Notes under the pieces: generated by a model
What the model was told of the DNA's origin: nothing
Databases searched by the model: none
Seen by the model: the letters and a program-made list of their open reading frames with translations, nothing else
NCBI GenBank assembly: GCA_937951615.1
Contig: CALFBH010000015.1
Coordinates: 1 to 56,533, forward strand
Length of the DNA stretch: 56,533 bases
Direction: 5' to 3'
Origin: an uncultured Saprospiraceae bacterium
GTDB lineage: Bacteria > Bacteroidota > Bacteroidia > Chitinophagales > Saprospiraceae
Position numbers and translations under genes: made by a program
Part shown: piece after piece, positions 28,925-37,310 of the stretch
How the letters are laid out: each line of letters opens with the position of its first letter
Numbering within the stretch: position 1 is the stretch's first letter

Positions 28925-29262
28925 AATCGCTCTAACTCTTTTTTCAAGTCCTGTAAAAAGCGCCGCAAGTCCTTTAAACGCCGGATATTATCCTGCTTCT
29001 GAATAAGTTGATCCTTATTGAGTTGAATCTCTCGTTTTGCCCCTTCCAGTGTAAAACCTTTTTCTTTAACCAAGTGGTAAATCAATTCAAGGTTTTTGAT
29101 GTCTTTTTGGGTAAAACGACGGTCACCCCGGCTATTTTTACGAGGTTTCAGAATACTAAACTCCGTTTCCCAAAAGCGAATCAGAGAGTTGGACACCCCA
29201 AACATTTCTGCTACTTCGCTAATGGAATAATAGAGTTTCTGTATATCATTTGTTTTGGACAT
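28921..29262 (-). CDS. MerR-family transcriptional regulator
   Basis: 113 aa from the ATG at 29262 (an upstream in-frame codon gives an unlikely cysteine-rich extension). A MerR winged helix is seen at about 9-75 (YYSISEVAEMFGVSNSLIRFWE, then RRFTQKDI), followed by a dimerisation coiled coil. No C-terminal ligand domain or metal-binding cysteines are present. A MerR gene of this short type next to an M23 peptidase is, to my knowledge, a common Bacteroidota arrangement. Target genes are unknown. Confidence 0.9.
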   Translation of the reverse strand: MSKTNDIQKLYYSISEVAEMFGVSNSLIRFWETEFSILKPRKNSRGDRRFTQKDIKNLELIYHLVKEKGFTLEGAKREIQLNKDQLIQKQDNIRRLKDLRRFLQDLKKELERF

Positions 29263-29351
29263 GAGGCAAATATACAAATTCCTACAAAAAAAGGGCGGCA
29301 TTCTTGCGAATACAACCCTTTATATCTTGAAAACAGAGCTTCTCTGTTTTT

Positions 29352-30356
29352 TTAATCTAAATTTTCTTCTCCACCAAAGTCAAACGACTGATTAACAGTA
29401 GCTGCCATTTCTGACATTTCTTTGTACTCTTCCGGCGTCAGACCATCTACACAGAAGTGAATTGGATTGACTTTTTTGCCTTTGTGGATGACTTCATAAT
29501 GAAGGTGTGGCGCAGTGGATGTTCCAGTACTTCCGACTGTCGCAATGACTTCTCCTTTCTTTATTTTTTGTCCTTTCTTCACATCAATAGTATGAAGATG
29601 TGCATATAGAGATTTGTAGCCATAACCGTGGTCCAAGATGATACGGTTGCCATAACCTGATTTACTTTTATAAATTCTATACACTTTCGCATCACCTGTC
29701 GCATATACGGGTGTGCCTCTTGGTGCGGTAAAATCAATACCGTAGTGCATTTTTCTGATTTTGTGGATGGGGTGAATACGCATTCCGTAGCCAGAGTATA
29801 ATTTAATTCTGCGGGAAAGTTTGCTGAGGGGACGAATAGAAGGAATAGCTTCCAGCATTTCTTCTTTTTCCGATTGCATTTGCTGAATGGTATCCAGCGA
29901 TTTTGACATCATCGCTAATTGTCTGCCTAGTTTATCTACTTTCGTAGAGGCATTAATCATGATGTCTTTATTTCTAAAATTCTTGAGTTCTTCGTATTTG
30001 TCGCTACCACCGACACCAGCTGCCCATACATAATCATCAATTGGCTCCATCTCAAATACCATACGGTAGGTATTGTTTTCGCGCAGACGGTAATTGTCCA
30101 TGATCTTGGCATAATCTCCAACAACCTCGGTTAGGTTGTCATAAAGAAGTTCCATCTGCTTATTTTCCTGCTGCAAAGCACTTTCGTTAGCGGTAGGAAA
30201 AAACTTAGTGTGCATTAATACCAGCAGGAGAGCTGTAAAAAAAACAGACGCACCATAAACGGAAATCTGGAGGAGACGTTGTCGCCATGTAACGACAATC
30301 TTCTCATAACTCAGCGTCTGGGTATTATAAATAAATTTGTCTTTCCTCATTTCCAT
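29352..30356 (-). CDS. M23 (LytM) peptidase, membrane-anchored
   Basis: 334 aa. One N-terminal membrane helix (about 30-47), a coiled-coil stalk (about 55-160), then a LytM domain with zinc ligands in HYGIDFTAPRGTPVYA and HLHYE. It should cut peptidoglycan crosslinks in the periplasm, and the stalk may set its reach. It is 89 nt upstream of the MerR gene on the same strand and is probably transcribed from the strong promoter at 30550-30581, which would give a leader of about 190 nt. Confidence 0.92.
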   Translation of the reverse strand: MEMRKDKFIYNTQTLSYEKIVVTWRQRLLQISVYGASVFFTALLLVLMHTKFFPTANESALQQENKQMELLYDNLTEVVGDYAKIMDNYRLRENNTYRMVFEMEPIDDYVWAAGVGGSDKYEELKNFRNKDIMINASTKVDKLGRQLAMMSKSLDTIQQMQSEKEEMLEAIPSIRPLSKLSRRIKLYSGYGMRIHPIHKIRKMHYGIDFTAPRGTPVYATGDAKVYRIYKSKSGYGNRIILDHGYGYKSLYAHLHTIDVKKGQKIKKGEVIATVGSTGTSTAPHLHYEVIHKGKKVNPIHFCVDGLTPEEYKEMSEMAATVNQSFDFGGEENLD

Positions 30357-30906
30357 AATAAATAGGATATTGGTTTCCAGTGGATATTTGATGCAAACAC
30401 ACCTAGAAAATCAAAGTTCGGGTACGATTAAAAACAGTGAACTTATCAAAGATTTCCTGCTGTGAATGACAATTTATGAAACAACGAGAATAACACGATT
30501 TGGCGCGACAAATAAAAAAGTTATTCTAATATAGCTTTCAAACCGAGGTCAAAGGTAATTCGTGAAAGTCGGAAATTCAAAAAAAACCGTCCGAAGTTTT
30601 CAACATTTGAACTTTTGACACCTTCATTTCCTGAAAATGGGACTACTTTTCAGTCTTTATGCAATAGTACAAAACATGACTCATTCCTCCCCTATCTTGC
30701 TTTTTCTTTTTTGTACATAAAACATAAAATCTTACAAAACAGTAAGCCTGTGTCTAGATTTTAAACAAGTTCTAAAAGTCTTCACTTTTGGATTGACCAC
30801 CTTTTAGACTTTGTAGCGGGGGAAGGTCACTTTATCGTTTTGATTGGGCAGTTCATTAAAATGCTGTATGAAAATTGATTTTTTTCACCGAATAGGCTGA
30901 AAGCTT
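30357..30906. other. Gene-free spacer between two minus-strand genes
   Basis: 550 bp, AT-rich. No gene seen on either strand. The only clear signal is the minus-strand promoter at 30550-30581. A 7-bp inverted repeat, AAAGTCT (30774) and AGACTTT (30808), lies nearer the right end and is weak. Confidence 0.5.
30550..30581 (-). promoter_or_regulatory. Bacteroidota promoter TTTG-N20-TACCTTTG
   Basis: Minus strand TACCTTTG (30550-30557) with TTTG (30578-30581) 20 nt upstream. This is the same layout as the promoter at 35129-35160. It would drive the M23 peptidase and MerR genes. Confidence 0.6.
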
Positions 30907-31641
30907 TCATCTTTTCGACTCCCCAATAATCACCCCAAATGTTCCGTCTAGTTGTTCCCAATCCTTTACAGGCAAATAGGTCTTAGAAACAAAGCCGTCC
31001 AGATACAAGGCATTTTTGCAGCCCTGCTCCTTGAAAAAGGAGGCTAAATCATAAAAATTGATTTTCTCCTTCGACATTGCAAAAAGCAAATTTCCATTGG
31101 ACAAGACTCCTACCCCATTTCTGATGTGCAAATTTTTCGACCCCTTGGTAAATTTTGAATGAACTTGTCCATCTATCAGCAACATGGGACCAGATTGAGT
31201 AGCGTATTGGATGCTTTCGTCCTGTTCAAAATCATCCGTCACACAAACACCCGGCTTTCCTGCTCTTGTCAAATAAAAAATGCCATTGGGTTGAAGATAA
31301 AAATTTCCATAACCTTCTTTGGTCGTATTGAGGGTTGCCAGCGTTTTGCCATTTTCGATATACAAACCCTGAGGCGACAAGTCTTTATTATACATCCCGC
31401 CATTCATCGCAAATACTAATTCTTGATTATTTTGTTCCAAATCTGTCTTCAGGTTCTGAAAGTTAATATAATTTTCACCTTTCTTATTTTTCCAATAAAA
31501 TCGAAGTTGCTGTTTTGTTGGATCAACGATATAGGTCAATAGCTGCGCACCATCGGTTGTATCTTTTGAGGTTTTAGTTACAGTAAAACTAATGAACCCA
31601 ATTAACAATAAGACAACAAAAAAGAATATTATTTTTTTCAT
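30907..31641 (-). CDS. Phosphodiester glycosidase (NAGPA-like) family protein
   Basis: 244 aa. An N-terminal hydrophobic segment (KKIIFFFVVLLLIGFISF) acts as signal anchor or signal peptide. The domain shows VFAMNGGMYNKDLSPQGLYIENG, NGIFYL, ATQSGPMLLIDG, IRNGVGVLSNGNLLFAMS and ALYLDGFVSKTYLP, typical of the DUF2233/phosphodiester glycosidase family. Members cleave or act on phosphodiester-linked sugars in the periplasm; the natural substrate here is unknown. It is monocistronic. Confidence 0.88.
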   Translation of the reverse strand: MKKIIFFFVVLLLIGFISFTVTKTSKDTTDGAQLLTYIVDPTKQQLRFYWKNKKGENYINFQNLKTDLEQNNQELVFAMNGGMYNKDLSPQGLYIENGKTLATLNTTKEGYGNFYLQPNGIFYLTRAGKPGVCVTDDFEQDESIQYATQSGPMLLIDGQVHSKFTKGSKNLHIRNGVGVLSNGNLLFAMSKEKINFYDLASFFKEQGCKNALYLDGFVSKTYLPVKDWEQLDGTFGVIIGESKR

Positions 31642-31760
31642 TTGAAAGTTTAACTTTGCGCTTTGGAACAGTATTTGAATTTACCCCATCAAAGAAAAGT
31701 TTTTTTCTTTTAAAATAGAAATGACTGTGTAAATTTACAACTTAAAATCAGCAACTTACG

Positions 31761-31814
31761 TTCAGGTTCTACGTTTACTAAACCTACATAGGTTTAGTAA
31801 ACGTAGAACCTGAA
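31761..31814. repeat. Perfect 26-bp inverted repeat with 2-nt spacer
   Basis: Arms 31761-31786 and 31789-31814 are exact complements (starting TTCAGGTTCTACGTTTACT), with CA in the middle. There is no T-tract on either side. It lies between two divergent genes, so it is not a terminator. It could extrude as a cruciform or bind a large dimer. Confidence 0.9.
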
Positions 31815-31859
31815 CCGAACCAAACATAAAATATTCGCTCACCCAAAAAATACTTTATT

Positions 31860-32495
31860 ATGAGAAAGACAAGCATTTTATTGATATTCGCCTTATTGCT
31901 CACTTTGCCCATGATGGCGCAAAAAGATAAAAAGAACAAAAAAGCGGAGGAAGACGAGGAAATAGAGCAAATGGAAATTGATGGTCAGATTGTCAGTATT
32001 CTGATACAGAATGGCGACACCATCATCATTGCTGACCTTGATGACGTGTCGGTAAAAAGTCCACGAAAATTCAAAGATAATGACGAATACCGTTATTATT
32101 TACGGATGAAATACCATGCTGCAAAAGTTTATCCTTATGCTGTCGAAGCCGTCAAGGTATTCCGAGAAGTGGAGTATTGGTCGCAAGACAAAAAGAAGCG
32201 TCAACGCAAAAAGCATATTAAAAGACTACAAAAAGACCTGAAAGAAAAATTTGAAGATCCGCTTAAAAACCTAACCAAAACACAAGGACATATTTTGGTG
32301 GAAATGGTTGAGCGTGAAACTGGTGCAAATACATTCCGCATCATCAAATCCCTCAAAGGCGGCGTAAAGGCAGCCTGGTGGCACAACCTCGGCAAACTCT
32401 GGGGCTACGACCTGAAAGAAGGCTATATACCGGAAAATGACCCGATTTTAGAAAGTATTTTAAGTACCTTTGATGTATCACATGACGTGAATTGA
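31860..32495 (+). CDS. DUF4294 family protein
   Basis: 211 aa with signal peptide (MRKTSILLIFALLLTLPMMAQ), then a lysine/glutamate-rich linker. The DUF4294 core has EYRYYLRMKYHAAKVYPYAVEAV, followed by a basic helix, GHILVEMVERETG and WWHNLGKLWGYDLKEGY. The family is restricted to Bacteroidota as far as I know and has no assigned function. Probably periplasmic. Confidence 0.88.
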   Translation: MRKTSILLIFALLLTLPMMAQKDKKNKKAEEDEEIEQMEIDGQIVSILIQNGDTIIIADLDDVSVKSPRKFKDNDEYRYYLRMKYHAAKVYPYAVEAVKVFREVEYWSQDKKKRQRKKHIKRLQKDLKEKFEDPLKNLTKTQGHILVEMVERETGANTFRIIKSLKGGVKAAWWHNLGKLWGYDLKEGYIPENDPILESILSTFDVSHDVN

Positions 32496-32587
32496 GGATG
32501 TTGAGTTGATTGGGTAATTTACTCAATAACCAACAACTCAATATTTCAGTACACTCAATAACCAATAATCTAATCAAGTCAATAATC
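32496..32587. repeat. Intergenic micro-repeat hairpin element (coreless)
   Basis: The short left arm (GTTGAGTTGATTGGGTAA) pairs with right-arm units such as TACTCAATAACCAACAACTC. The right arm carries extra units and ends at the start codon of the DUF2147 gene. It uses the same words as the elements at 14051 and 19931. Confidence 0.65.
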
Positions 32588-33019
32588 ATGAAAAGAAAAT
32601 TTTTATTCCTATTCAGCGCAATCTTATTTGCTAACTCTTATCTAGTGGCACAGTCGGCCATAGGTACCTGGAAAACCGTTGATGATGAAACGGGACAGGA
32701 AAAGTCTTATGTAGAGGTTTATGAAAAAGACGGCAAACTCTATGGCAAAATTTTAGAATTGCTGATAGAAGAAGACAAAGGCAAAAACTGCGACGTATGT
32801 CCTGGAAAAAAGAAAGACCAGCCAATTGAAGGTATGGAAATTCTTATGGATATGAAAAAAGAAAAAGACTACTGGGGCGGCGGTAAAATACTCGATCCAA
32901 AAACCGGAAAAGTATATAAATGTTATATCGAATTGGAAGGTGCAGATAAGTTAAAGGTACGCGGTTATATTGGATTCTCTCTCTTGGGTAGAACGCAATA
33001 CTGGTACAGAGTGAAGTAA
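32588..33019 (+). CDS. DUF2147 family secreted protein
   Basis: 143 aa from the ATG at 32588, which opens a signal peptide (MKRKFLFLFSAILFANSYLVAQ). The domain has AIGTWKTVDDETGQEKSYVEVYE, the cysteine pair in CDVCPGKKKDQP, ILDPKTGKVYKC and RGYIGFSLLGRTQYWYR, as in DUF2147 lipocalin-like proteins. The function is unknown; members are periplasmic or secreted. It follows the DUF4294 gene in the same direction. Confidence 0.9.
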   Translation: MKRKFLFLFSAILFANSYLVAQSAIGTWKTVDDETGQEKSYVEVYEKDGKLYGKILELLIEEDKGKNCDVCPGKKKDQPIEGMEILMDMKKEKDYWGGGKILDPKTGKVYKCYIELEGADKLKVRGYIGFSLLGRTQYWYRVK

Positions 33020-33023
33020 GTCA

Positions 33024-33106
33024 TAAGTGTTTCGGTCAGAAAAGACCGACTTCACTTATAAATAATAAAAAAATTGAAAGCCTGAACAATAAACGTTCAG
33101 GCTTTC
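33024..33106. terminator. Two hairpins after the DUF2147 gene
   Basis: First hairpin 33024-33058: TAAGTG/CACTTA and TCGGTC/GACCGA around an AGAAAA loop. Second 33076-33106: perfect 12-bp arms GAAAGCCTGAAC/GTTCAGGCTTTC. The plus-strand tail of the second is CTGTTTCT; on the minus strand it is followed by AATTTTTTT. It probably terminates in both directions. Confidence 0.6.
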
Positions 33107-33164
33107 CTGTTTCTAAGGTGATTATAAACACAACGATTTTCCATCACTCAACCAATCTTTACTT

Positions 33165-33392
33165 ATGGTTAAAAAATCTACACAGCACCTACTTATCCAA
33201 CACATTTACGGCGAAACTACTAGCACAGAAACATTAAACATTAAATCGGCATTACAGACGGACTTCTTCCTCAACGAAGAACACGAACTCTTGCTCGAAA
33301 GCTATCAGGCTTTGCCGATCATCAAACTTTTTCCGCCGAAAAGAATTGTCAAAAACATACTGGACTATAGTCGAAAGGCTGTTTGCGCTTAG
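33165..33392 (+). CDS. Small conserved Bacteroidota protein
   Basis: 75 aa, acidic and helical, with the pattern LIQHIYGETTSTETLNIKSA, LQTDFFLNEEHELLLESYQA, and a C-terminal RIVKNILDYSRK. Small proteins with this layout (Y-GE-T-x-E, a middle helix, then a NILDYS-like end) are common in Bacteroidota. They are reminiscent of anti-sigma factor N-terminal helices but lack a membrane helix. The function is not known. It lies alone between two hairpin elements. Confidence 0.7.
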   Translation: MVKKSTQHLLIQHIYGETTSTETLNIKSALQTDFFLNEEHELLLESYQALPIIKLFPPKRIVKNILDYSRKAVCA

Positions 33393-33404
33393 GCTACTGA
33401 AGAA

Positions 33405-33484
33405 ATGAGAGAATGAGTAGATGAATAAATGAGTAAATGTGAAAATCATTTATTAATTTTATCATTTACTCATTTACTCATTAG
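33405..33484. repeat. Intergenic micro-repeat hairpin element (coreless)
   Basis: Left arm of AATGAGTAGATGAATAAATG-type units (33410-33439); right arm CATTTACTCATTTACTCATT (33463-33482). About 23 nt of AT-rich sequence separates them. It ends 9 nt before the aldehyde dehydrogenase start. Confidence 0.75.
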
Positions 33485-33492
33485 GAAACAGT

Positions 33493-34944
33493 ATGAAATT
33501 TGACCAGAACATTCGCAATTATATTTATGGGGAATTAGAAGTACCTATTTCTGGAACATATATCGACAATTATAGCCCCGCTATAGGTGAAGTATATGCC
33601 CAAATTCCAGACTCGGATGAGCGTGATGTCTTGCGAGCAGTCAAAGCTGCCGAACGTGCTTTTCCTGCCTGGTCGAATTGTGGCGTCAAAAAACGTTTTA
33701 GAGTACTCATGCGAATCGCTGATATTGTAGAACAATATCTGGAGGATTTTGCTCAAGCAGAGACGACGGATACCGGCAAACCAATTACACTTTCCCGTAC
33801 CATTGACATTCCTCGCTCTCATAGCAATTTACGCTTTTTTGCGACTGCTATTCTCCATTTTGCTTCCGAAGCACATCAGATGGAAAGAGAAGCGATTAAT
33901 TATACCATGCGCCGTCCCCTGGGTGTGGTGGGCTGCATTTCTCCCTGGAATTTACCTTTGTATTTATTTACCTGGAAAATAGCTCCTGCCCTCGCTGCTG
34001 GAAATTGTGTTGTCGCCAAGCCCTCCGAAATCACACCGATGACGGCTTACCTATTGTCCAAAGCCTGTATAGAAGCCGGACTGCCACCAGGCGTACTCAA
34101 TATCGTGCATGGCTACGGACAAAAAGCAGGGCAGGCAATCGTAGAACATCCACTCGTCAAAGCAGTTTCCTTCACAGGCGGAACAGATACTGGCAGAAAA
34201 ATTGCCAGCCTCGCTGCACCACATTTCAAAAAGCTCTCGCTGGAACTCGGCGGCAAAAACCCCAACATCATTTTTGCAGATTGCGATTTTGAAAAAATGA
34301 TGACCACTACCCTGCGCTCTTCTTTCTCCAATCAGGGACAAGTCTGCCTTTGCGGTTCCCGTATTTTTGTGGAAAAACATTTATACGAATTATTCCGCGA
34401 CGAATTTGTAAAAAGAGTCAAAAAACTAACGATTGGCAATCCTTATTCTGACAAAACTGATCTCGGTGCAGTCGTTTCTCAAGCACATAAAGAAAAAGTG
34501 CTCGGCTACATTAAGCTCGCACAAGAAGAAGGCGGACAAATTTTATGTGGCGGCGAAGCTGAACCCGTCACCGGCAAATACGAAAACGGTTACTACCTAA
34601 AACCAACCGTCATAGAAGGACTCAATCATCAATGTCGCACCAATCAGGAAGAAATTTTTGGACCTGTCGTGACGATTATGCCATTTGATACAGAAGAAGA
34701 AGTACTGGCTTATGCCAATAGTACAGTCTATGGTTTATCTGCAACCCTTTGGACACAAAACATTTCCCGCGCACAGCGCATGGCAGAAAAACTAGATGTC
34801 GGCATTGTCTGGATCAATACCTGGCTGACCCGCGACCTGCGGACGCCTTTTGGTGGGGCAAAAAGTTCTGGTTTAGGTCGAGAAGGCGGCTGGGAAGCAC
34901 TGCGCTTTTTTACAGAGCCTAAGAATGTTTGTATTCATTTGTGA
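33493..34944 (+). CDS. Aldehyde dehydrogenase (2-hydroxymuconic/2-aminomuconic semialdehyde dehydrogenase-like)
   Basis: 483 aa, complete ALDH fold. SPWNLPLYLFTWKIAPALAAGN with the catalytic asparagine, FTGGTDTG, LELGGKNP with the general base, nucleophile C285 in NQGQVCLCGSR, and EEIFGPVV. The C-terminal WINTWLTRDLRTPFGGAKSS resembles ALDH8-type enzymes that oxidise 2-aminomuconate or 2-hydroxymuconate semialdehyde. A kynurenine-degradation role is possible but no other gene of that route is nearby. Confidence 0.88.
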   Translation: MKFDQNIRNYIYGELEVPISGTYIDNYSPAIGEVYAQIPDSDERDVLRAVKAAERAFPAWSNCGVKKRFRVLMRIADIVEQYLEDFAQAETTDTGKPITLSRTIDIPRSHSNLRFFATAILHFASEAHQMEREAINYTMRRPLGVVGCISPWNLPLYLFTWKIAPALAAGNCVVAKPSEITPMTAYLLSKACIEAGLPPGVLNIVHGYGQKAGQAIVEHPLVKAVSFTGGTDTGRKIASLAAPHFKKLSLELGGKNPNIIFADCDFEKMMTTTLRSSFSNQGQVCLCGSRIFVEKHLYELFRDEFVKRVKKLTIGNPYSDKTDLGAVVSQAHKEKVLGYIKLAQEEGGQILCGGEAEPVTGKYENGYYLKPTVIEGLNHQCRTNQEEIFGPVVTIMPFDTEEEVLAYANSTVYGLSATLWTQNISRAQRMAEKLDVGIVWINTWLTRDLRTPFGGAKSSGLGREGGWEALRFFTEPKNVCIHL

Positions 34945-35080
34945 GGTGTCGATGGTCGATAGTCCATAGCTGGAAAGGCAACCGACTCAATTGATTCAAG
35001 TTCTTAAATATTTTGCTTTGCAAAATGAATTTTATTCAACGTTTTTTCTATTGACTATCGACCATTGACTGCAACTCACC
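34941..35080. repeat. Intergenic micro-repeat hairpin element with conserved tip
   Basis: The left arm (34941-34970, with GTCGATGGTCGATAGTCCATAG) pairs with the right arm (35048-35080, with CTATTGACTATCGACCATTGAC). The tip is ATTTTGC-TTT-GCAAAAT (35010-35026). The arm words differ completely from the element at 19931, while the tip stem is identical. Confidence 0.85.
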
Positions 35081-35127
35081 TACTTTTATTCTGAAATATT
35101 GATATTTTTTATTTTTTCGTTCGCTCT

Positions 35128-35191
35128 ATTTGGATTTAATCTAAATAGCAATTACATTTGTGTCGACGTACTATTTAGAACAAGTCTAATT
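35128..35191 (+). promoter_or_regulatory. Promoter with two matching operator dyads
   Basis: Promoter TTTG (35129-35132), 20 nt, TACATTTG (35153-35160). Site 1 (35128-35146) reads ATTTGGA-N5-TCTAAAT and overlaps the -33 box. Site 2 (35173-35191) reads ATTTAGA-N5-TCTAATT just after the expected transcription start. The two dyads share half-sites and their centres lie 45 bp apart, so a dimeric repressor could bind both. The AT-rich 19-bp shape resembles sites of Fur- or DtxR/MntR-type metal regulators; which one is inference. Confidence 0.65.
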
Positions 35192-35201
35192 GTAAATAAG
35201 G

Positions 35202-36392
35202 ATGAAATTTATTAATTTTGTAGCGTTAATTTCAATTGCATTAATCAGCTATACTGCGAAAGCGCAGCAAGACAATACTGCTCAGGGAAACACCCTAAAT
35301 CAATGGTCGCAAGATTCAGGGGGGAAATTATTACTTGGTGGTTATGCGGGCATTCATTATAACCAGCCTTTGAGCAGTGACATTAGACAGAATGGAAAAT
35401 TGGACGTACATCGGCTTGTTTTATTATTTGGATATAAATTCAATAAAAAGACAGCATTTTACACTGAAATAGAATACGAACATGTCAGTGAAGTATATGT
35501 AGAGCAGGCCTTTTTCAGCCATAAGCTCAATAATTATATGAATCTGCGCGGTGGCTTATTATTGATTCCCATGGGCATTATTAATGAGTACCACGAACCG
35601 ACAACCTTTTACGGCGTAGAGCGTCCGCTTCTGGATAAACATGTTGTTCCGACAACTTGGCGTGAAATTGGTGCAGGTCTATCAGGCAATATTCAGGAAG
35701 CCTCTTTGCAATATCAATTATACCTCGTCAATGGCTTTTTGGGGTATGATGGTACTGCAAGATTACGTGGTTCAGACGGTTTCAGAAAAGGCAGACAAAA
35801 AGGAGCAGAATCAGTCATCTCTTCCCCCAATCTGGCTGGTAAAGTTTCCTATTATGGCCTGAAAGGCTTGAATCTTGGCGCGTCAATCTATGCAGGCAAA
35901 ACACAATCTAGTTTGTATAATGGACTGGATAAGTCAGACGATTTTGCAAAAACACAAGCAGATAGTTCTACCGTAAATCTGACCATGTTAGGTCTGGATG
36001 CAAGATACGACAAGAAAGCTTTTCATATTCGAGGACAACTGAATTATGCCAATGTAGGAAATTCCAGTGCTTATAATGCCTTTACAGGCTCAGACATTGG
36101 AAGCAAGTTATTTGGCTTTTATGTTGAAACAGGCTATAATGTCTTTCAACATACCGAGGAAAAGACCAAATTGATTCCTTTTGTTCGACTTGAAAAATAT
36201 GACACCCATTTTGCCGTTGCAGAAGATGTAGCACGAAATGATGCCTACAACAGAACTGTCATTACAACTGGTGTGGACTGGCGGCTAACAGATGGATTAG
36301 CTTTAAAAGCTGATTATCAATTTTTTAAAAATGCTGCATCTGATGAATGGGATAACATCGTGAATCTGGGTATTGGGGTTTGGTTTAGGTGA
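35202..36392 (+). CDS. OprO/OprP-like outer-membrane porin
   Basis: 396 aa with signal peptide (MKFINFVALISIALISYTAKAQ). Barrel-type strands include KLLLGGYAGIHYNQPL, VHRLVLLFGYKFNKKTAFYTEIEYEH, MNLRGGLLLIPMGIINEYHEPTTFYG and the terminal strand IVNLGIGVWFR. The EYEH and GLLLIPMG region fits the phosphate-selective porin O/P family in the broad sense, which also contains porins for other small anions or metals. Its promoter carries paired dyads and the next gene encodes an FMN-binding protein, which suggests a metal-responsive unit; the true substrate is unknown. Confidence 0.8.
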   Translation: MKFINFVALISIALISYTAKAQQDNTAQGNTLNQWSQDSGGKLLLGGYAGIHYNQPLSSDIRQNGKLDVHRLVLLFGYKFNKKTAFYTEIEYEHVSEVYVEQAFFSHKLNNYMNLRGGLLLIPMGIINEYHEPTTFYGVERPLLDKHVVPTTWREIGAGLSGNIQEASLQYQLYLVNGFLGYDGTARLRGSDGFRKGRQKGAESVISSPNLAGKVSYYGLKGLNLGASIYAGKTQSSLYNGLDKSDDFAKTQADSSTVNLTMLGLDARYDKKAFHIRGQLNYANVGNSSAYNAFTGSDIGSKLFGFYVETGYNVFQHTEEKTKLIPFVRLEKYDTHFAVAEDVARNDAYNRTVITTGVDWRLTDGLALKADYQFFKNAASDEWDNIVNLGIGVWFR

Positions 36393-36740
36393 TTGGTTGA
36401 TTGGGGTATTAGGATATTGGTGATTAGTAACTGTTTATCACAAAACAAAAACCTCAGGTTGTCCGCGTAGCAGGACAGCCGCAGGCGAAGTCCCTCTCCA
36501 CCGAAGGAAGGAGAGGTTAGGTGAGGCAAACGGGGTGATTGGGTATTGGTAATTAGGGGATTGGGATATTGGTAATTAGTAACTGGTTGTCAGAAAACAA
36601 AAACCCCAGGTTGTCCGCGTAGCAGGACAGCCGCAGGCGAAGTCCCTCTCCACCGAAGGAAGGAGAGGTTAGGTGAGGCAAACTTGGTGATTGAAATCTA
36701 TAAATTAGCAATTGGAAAACTTTAAAACATAGAATTAAAA
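36393..36740. repeat. Duplicated intergenic element (two exact 77-bp copies)
   Basis: Copies at 36455-36531 and 36607-36683 are identical, offset by 152 bp. Each contains two hairpins: TGTCC-GCGTAGCA-GGACA, and CTCTCC with GGAGAG around ACCGAAGGAA. Between and before them are GGTAATTAG/GGGATATTGG micro-repeats. The GCGTAGC loop recurs at the tips of other elements. No gene is seen in this 348-bp stretch. Confidence 0.85.
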
Positions 36741-37307
36741 ATGGACATCAAAATCAAAACATTCGTATTGACATTGAGTACAGCCACGCTCTGTTGGTTG
36801 CTTTTCAATAGCTTCACTGGTGATGATTTTCATTTATACCCCAACTATTTACAGAAAAAAATAGATCGGCAGATTCGTAAAACTTTTGAAGTAGAAAAAT
36901 TCCATACCCGCTTTTTTCGCCCTAAGGCAGACGACTTCAACAGAGATTTCTTTGAAGTTAAAAACCCCGATAGTGCTGCACTTGGCTACGGCATTATCAC
37001 CCTATCGAATGGCTGTAAAAAAGGAGGCTGCACCATAGAAAATGAAGCAGAAGGCGCAGAATACGATGAATTTTATTTCTCCACTTTATACAATGCAAAT
37101 GGTGAAATCCTCAGTGTTCGCGTGATAGAATACAATTCCGAGCGCGGCTATGAAATCACCGCGAGAAACTGGCTGCGACAATTCATCGGTAAAAGAGGTG
37201 GAAAACTAAAAGTCAGTAAAGATATTGATGCTATTTCCGGGGCTACAGTTTCCGTCAATTCTATTGTAAAAGAGATTAATGCTCAACAGGATTTTGTGAA
37301 GCAATAA
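36741..37307 (+). CDS. FMN-binding domain protein (extracytoplasmic)
   Basis: 188 aa. An N-terminal hydrophobic segment (FVLTLSTATLCWLLFNSF) gives export or membrane anchoring. The FMN-bind domain has LSVRVIEYNSERGYEI-type strands and the flavinylation motif DAISGATVS, with T169 as the probable site of covalent FMN attachment by an ApbE-type transferase, which is not in the window. A CKKGGC pair (residues about 93-98) is unusual for this domain and could bind metal or form a disulfide. It probably carries electrons outside the cytoplasm, possibly for metal reduction, together with the upstream porin. Confidence 0.82.
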   Translation: MDIKIKTFVLTLSTATLCWLLFNSFTGDDFHLYPNYLQKKIDRQIRKTFEVEKFHTRFFRPKADDFNRDFFEVKNPDSAALGYGIITLSNGCKKGGCTIENEAEGAEYDEFYFSTLYNANGEILSVRVIEYNSERGYEITARNWLRQFIGKRGGKLKVSKDIDAISGATVSVNSIVKEINAQQDFVKQ

Positions 37308-37310
37308 AAT

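Noticed and set aside
36455-36683. CRISPR or insertion-sequence ends
   Set aside because: Only two copies, no transposase or cas gene, and the intervening DNA is itself micro-repeat.
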